Assembly (NCBI GenBank): GCA_963678705.1 | Contig: OY783217.1 | Span: 2,480,001-2,544,000 of the forward strand | Source: Panorpa germanica | Taxonomy: Eukaryota > Arthropoda > Insecta > Mecoptera > Panorpidae | Direction: 5' to 3' | Length of the DNA stretch: 64,000 bases | In this document: positions 60,920-64,000 of the stretch, one piece after another | How positions within the stretch are numbered: the first letter of the stretch is position 1 | How the letters are laid out: every line of letters begins with the position of its first letter | Notes under the pieces: model-generated | Databases searched by the model: none | What the model saw: the letters and a program-made list of their open reading frames with translations, nothing else | Told to the model about the DNA's origin: nothing | Translations under genes and position numbers: made by a program

Positions 60920-61560
60920 TAGTTAGGATTAAGTTTATTGTTTTACATTTACTTCAACTTGTTATATATTTATAATATACAGCTAAGAAAATAAGTAATA
61001 ATCAATTTTTCAATTATTTTTTAATGTTTTTTGAAAACTAATTTAAAGTAAGTTATTGTACTTTTTTCAAGAAGAAATAGATCAATAGACGGACAATCAT
61101 ATGCAAGTTCATCGATAAAATTGTTTTGTACAAATTAGTTGTATTTGTAATTTATAATAACTGTTAAAAGTTTGTTAGAACTCGAATCAATATAAAACAA
61201 AGATGTTCAATAAGTAGATATTTAAAAAAATCGTATATCATATATTAATAAATTGAAATATATTGTAGTTGTTATTATTGTTTATTATATTTATCATATT
61301 CTTGATTATAGGTTGCAGATAAAAGATTAGTTCTAATTTTACTTTAGTCATTAATTTCACTTTTTCGAAAATGGACTTGTTCCAATTTAAAAATAAAATG
61401 AAATATTCAACATTATTTTAATTATTCTACATTTTCTATTTTTGTAATTTTATTTGTATACTTTTACATATATTTGTACATATTGTATAAACATAATATA
61501 GATATTGTAATTATATGTGAATGAAAATAAATTTATTAAAGAAATTAAAATATTGATTTA
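60920..61560 (+). promoter_or_regulatory. 53BP1 3' UTR and poly(A) signals
   Basis: AT-rich sequence with AATAAA at 61247-61252 and 61526-61531, either of which could end the transcript. Confidence 0.5.
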
Positions 61561-61569
61561 TTATATACA

Positions 61570-62045
61570 CATACGGTCAATTAGAATATGGTTAAGCTTT
61601 CATAACACAGATGGCAAAAGTATTTTTTAATCCTAAATCACAATCATTGCCAGCTACATCGAAACATGCACGTTGCTTCGGTTTTATAATATAGATGGCA
61701 GAGTTGCTTATCAAGGATTACAACCATCTGCAATTTGGTACCGGTTTGTTAACTTAGATGGCAGTCCATGCAGAAATAACATCTGCATATCTATAAGGAA
61801 GATGGAACTCTGGTATGTAGCAAGGGGAGATACATCTCCCAAACTAATATGGATATCACTGAAGTGTGCTGGTCCGGGTGAGGCAAAAGTGGTTTAAGGG
61901 TGAAGCGAATACTGTTCGCCGTGGCATGATGGAAGTGCAATGTCAACGGAAAGCCTCATTCGCATTTCAACTCAGTAACAATCTATGGGCGTTGTCACCC
62001 TCAATAAAACTTTGCCTCTAAGCCACGGTGGCCCAAGTAAATTAA
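61570..62045. repeat. GC-richer unassigned segment, probable repeat
   Basis: The segment stands out from the AT-rich flanks. It carries three spaced copies of an AGATGGCA motif (about 61608, 61692 and 61756). A 74-codon open frame (61673-61897) has no family I recognise and no splice context. Probably an old mobile-element remnant, but no ends or target duplication are clear. Confidence 0.3.
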
Positions 62046-62098
62046 ATGATAAATAATTTATATTAATATGTAATAAGACAAAATAGAATAATACATAT

Positions 62099-64000
62099 GT
62101 ACTGCTTCATTACATTTTAAATATCCACGCGATTCTGGCTTTTACGCGACCTTTTTTAAATTCATGGGCTTTTCTCTAAATTTTTTTTTGGATTTCTCGA
62201 AAATTTTTGATGCAGTTATTTCCGCTAGGCTTTAAATTAAAGAACTGCTTCATTACATTGTAAATATCTACGCGATTCTAACTTTTACGCGACCTTTTTT
62301 AAATTTATGGACTTTTTTTTCTAAAATTTCTTTTGGATTTCCTGAATTTTTTTGATGCAGTTATGTTCATTAGGCTTTAAATTAAAAAACTGTTTCATTA
62401 CATTTTAAATATCTACGCGTTTCTGGCTTTTGTGGGACTTTTTTTATTTTCATGGACATTTTTTTTATAATTTTTTTTTTACATTTTTTTAAATTTTTTG
62501 ATGCAGTTATGTTTTTTATGATTTAAAAGAAAGAACTGTTTCATTACATTTTAAATATCTACGCGTTTCTGGCTTTTGTGGGACTTTTTTTTATTTTCAT
62601 GGACATTTTCTTATAAATTTTTTTTTACATTTCTTTAAATTTTTTGATGCAGTTATGTTCTTTATGATCTAACAGAAAGAACTGCTTCATTTTATTTTAA
62701 ATATCTACGCGTTTCTTGCTTTTGTGGGACTTTTTTTATTTTCATGGACATTTTTTTAATAATTTTTTTTTTACATTTCTTTAAATTTTTTGATGCAGTT
62801 ATGTTCTTTATGATTTAAAAGAAAGAACTGCTTCATTACATTTTAAATATCTACGCGTTTCTTGCTTTTGTGGGACTTTTTTTATTTTATGAAACTTTTT
62901 TTTCTAAAACTAAAATTGTAATATTTTTAAAAATGCTTTATGTTTTCTAACGTAGTTTTTTATGCTGATTCCAAAATTGAAAACCATTTTTAAATATCTC
63001 TTATGGTTTTTGAATAATCTGCGTCTAAAGTTTTTGACTATTTTTTAATTTAAAATGCTCATATCTCGTAAACCAACAGACTTACATAAAAATGAATTAC
63101 AGATTTGAAATCAGCATTCAAAACTACATCAATTACCATTAAAAAATCAATTATTTTTATTCTTCAATTTTTATGAAAAGTAAGAAGACTCTTCTTTTAT
63201 TTTGACACATGATACATGTTTTCTAACGTAATTTTTTATGCTGATTCCAAAATTGAAATCCATTTTTAATTATCCCTTACGGTTTGCGAATAATCTGAGT
63301 GCAAAGTTTTTGATTATTTATTTAAAATGCTCATATCTCGTAAACCAAAAGACTTACATAAAACTGAATTTCAGATTTGAAATCAGCATTCAAAACTACA
63401 TTAGAAACCGTTAAAAAATCAACAATTTTTTTTCTTCAATTTTTATGAAAAGTAAGAAGACTATACTCTTCTTACTTTTTACAAAAATCACTTTTTTTAT
63501 TTTGACACATGATACATGTTTTCTAACGTAATTTTTTATGTTGATTCCAAAATTGAAATCTATTTTCAATTATCTGTTACAGTTTTCAAATAAACAGCGT
63601 TTTAAAATTGGTATTTCGACTTTTTTATTGTTTGCTCAAAAGCCAGAAAACAACAAATATTTCAATTTTAATTGAACAGTTTAATAATTTAGCACATAAC
63701 AAACATAATCCCATCAGAAAATTTCGAAAATATAGAAATTTAAATTTTAGAAAAAAACGGTCCATGAATTTTAAAAAAGTCGCATAAAAGCCAGAAAATC
63801 GTAGATATTTAAAAAGTAATGAAGCAGTTCTTTATTTTAAAGCCTAACGAACATAACTGCATAAAAATATTTCAAGGAATCAAAAAAAAAATTTAGAAAA
63901 AAAAGTCCATGAATTTTAAAAAAGTCTCATAAAAACCAGACAATGGTAGTTATTCAAAAAGTAATGAAGCAGTTCTTTATTTTAAAGCCTAACGAACATA
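62099..64000. mobile_element. Foldback-like element: inverted arms of tandem 145-bp monomers around a tandem core
   Basis: Six direct monomers begin at ACTG(C/T)TTCAT at 62101, 62244, 62389, 62535, 62681 and 62827 (spacing 143-146 bp), each carrying TTAAATATC-ACGCG, TTTTGTGG or TTTACGCG, and GATGCAGTTAT. The centre (about 62942-63630) has copies of a unit starting TTTTCTAACGTA at 62942, 63219 and 63519. From about 63630 the 145-bp monomers reappear reverse-complemented (GAAGCAGTTC at 63821 and 63966) to the window edge. No open frame is present. This matches the layout of foldback elements; the right end is not in view. Confidence 0.75.

Noticed and set aside
61673-61897. Protein-coding gene of 74 codons
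   Set aside because: No family resemblance, no promoter or splice signals, and repeat-like surroundings.
62099-64000. CRISPR-like array
   Set aside because: The repeats are near-identical 145-bp monomers without unique spacers, in a eukaryotic genome, with an inverted second half.

Overview
The window is AT-rich nuclear DNA of an insect. The evidence is GT-AG introns of up to tens of kilobases, long intronic (TA)n runs, non-LTR, hAT-type and SINE-like repeats, and clear insect orthologues of animal genes. The order is not settled: a SINE/LINE-like repeat at about 14.35-14.67 kb looks like ones common in Lepidoptera, but that is only an impression.

Positions 1-42.6 kb are the 3' part of one large plus-strand gene, the small-conductance calcium-activated potassium channel SK. 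Nine coding positions are recovered, from S2 to the stop codon. The pore exon exists in two equal-length, phase-matched versions (20418-20553 with a GYG filter, 29091-29226 with a GFG filter), so the mRNA presumably carries one or the other. The 5' exons (N-terminus, S1) lie to the left of the window. The large introns hold several mobile elements: two copies of a MITE with CCCAGTAAACA ends, a 370-bp hAT-like MITE with an intact 8-bp target duplication, two non-LTR 3' ends, tRNA-derived SINE candidates and several perfect hairpins.

Positions 42.3-46.4 kb are 3' UTR and very AT-rich intergenic sequence. At 46.5-47.6 kb a four-exon gene encodes a 132-residue secreted, Met/Pro-rich peptide precursor of no family I recognise. 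Its second and third exons, with their preceding introns, are tandem duplicates, and each begins at an RxxR processing site.

From 48.4 to 60.9 kb is a compact cluster of conserved genes: HINFP (zinc-finger regulator of histone H4 genes, +), CCDC61 (basal-body protein, -), RpL36 (+) and the 53BP1 orthologue (+; tandem Tudor and two BRCT domains). HINFP and CCDC61 converge. CCDC61 and RpL36 diverge from a gap of about 150 bp. A possible small spliced non-coding RNA lies at 55.75-56.29 kb.

From 62.1 kb to the right edge is a structured repeat: six direct monomers of about 145 bp, a centre of 277-300-bp tandem copies, then the same monomers in inverted orientation. This is the layout of a foldback-type element, and its right end lies outside the window. 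No wholly new multi-gene system is visible. The best candidates for something undescribed are the duplicated-exon peptide precursor, the foldback-like array, and the regulation of the paired pore exons.
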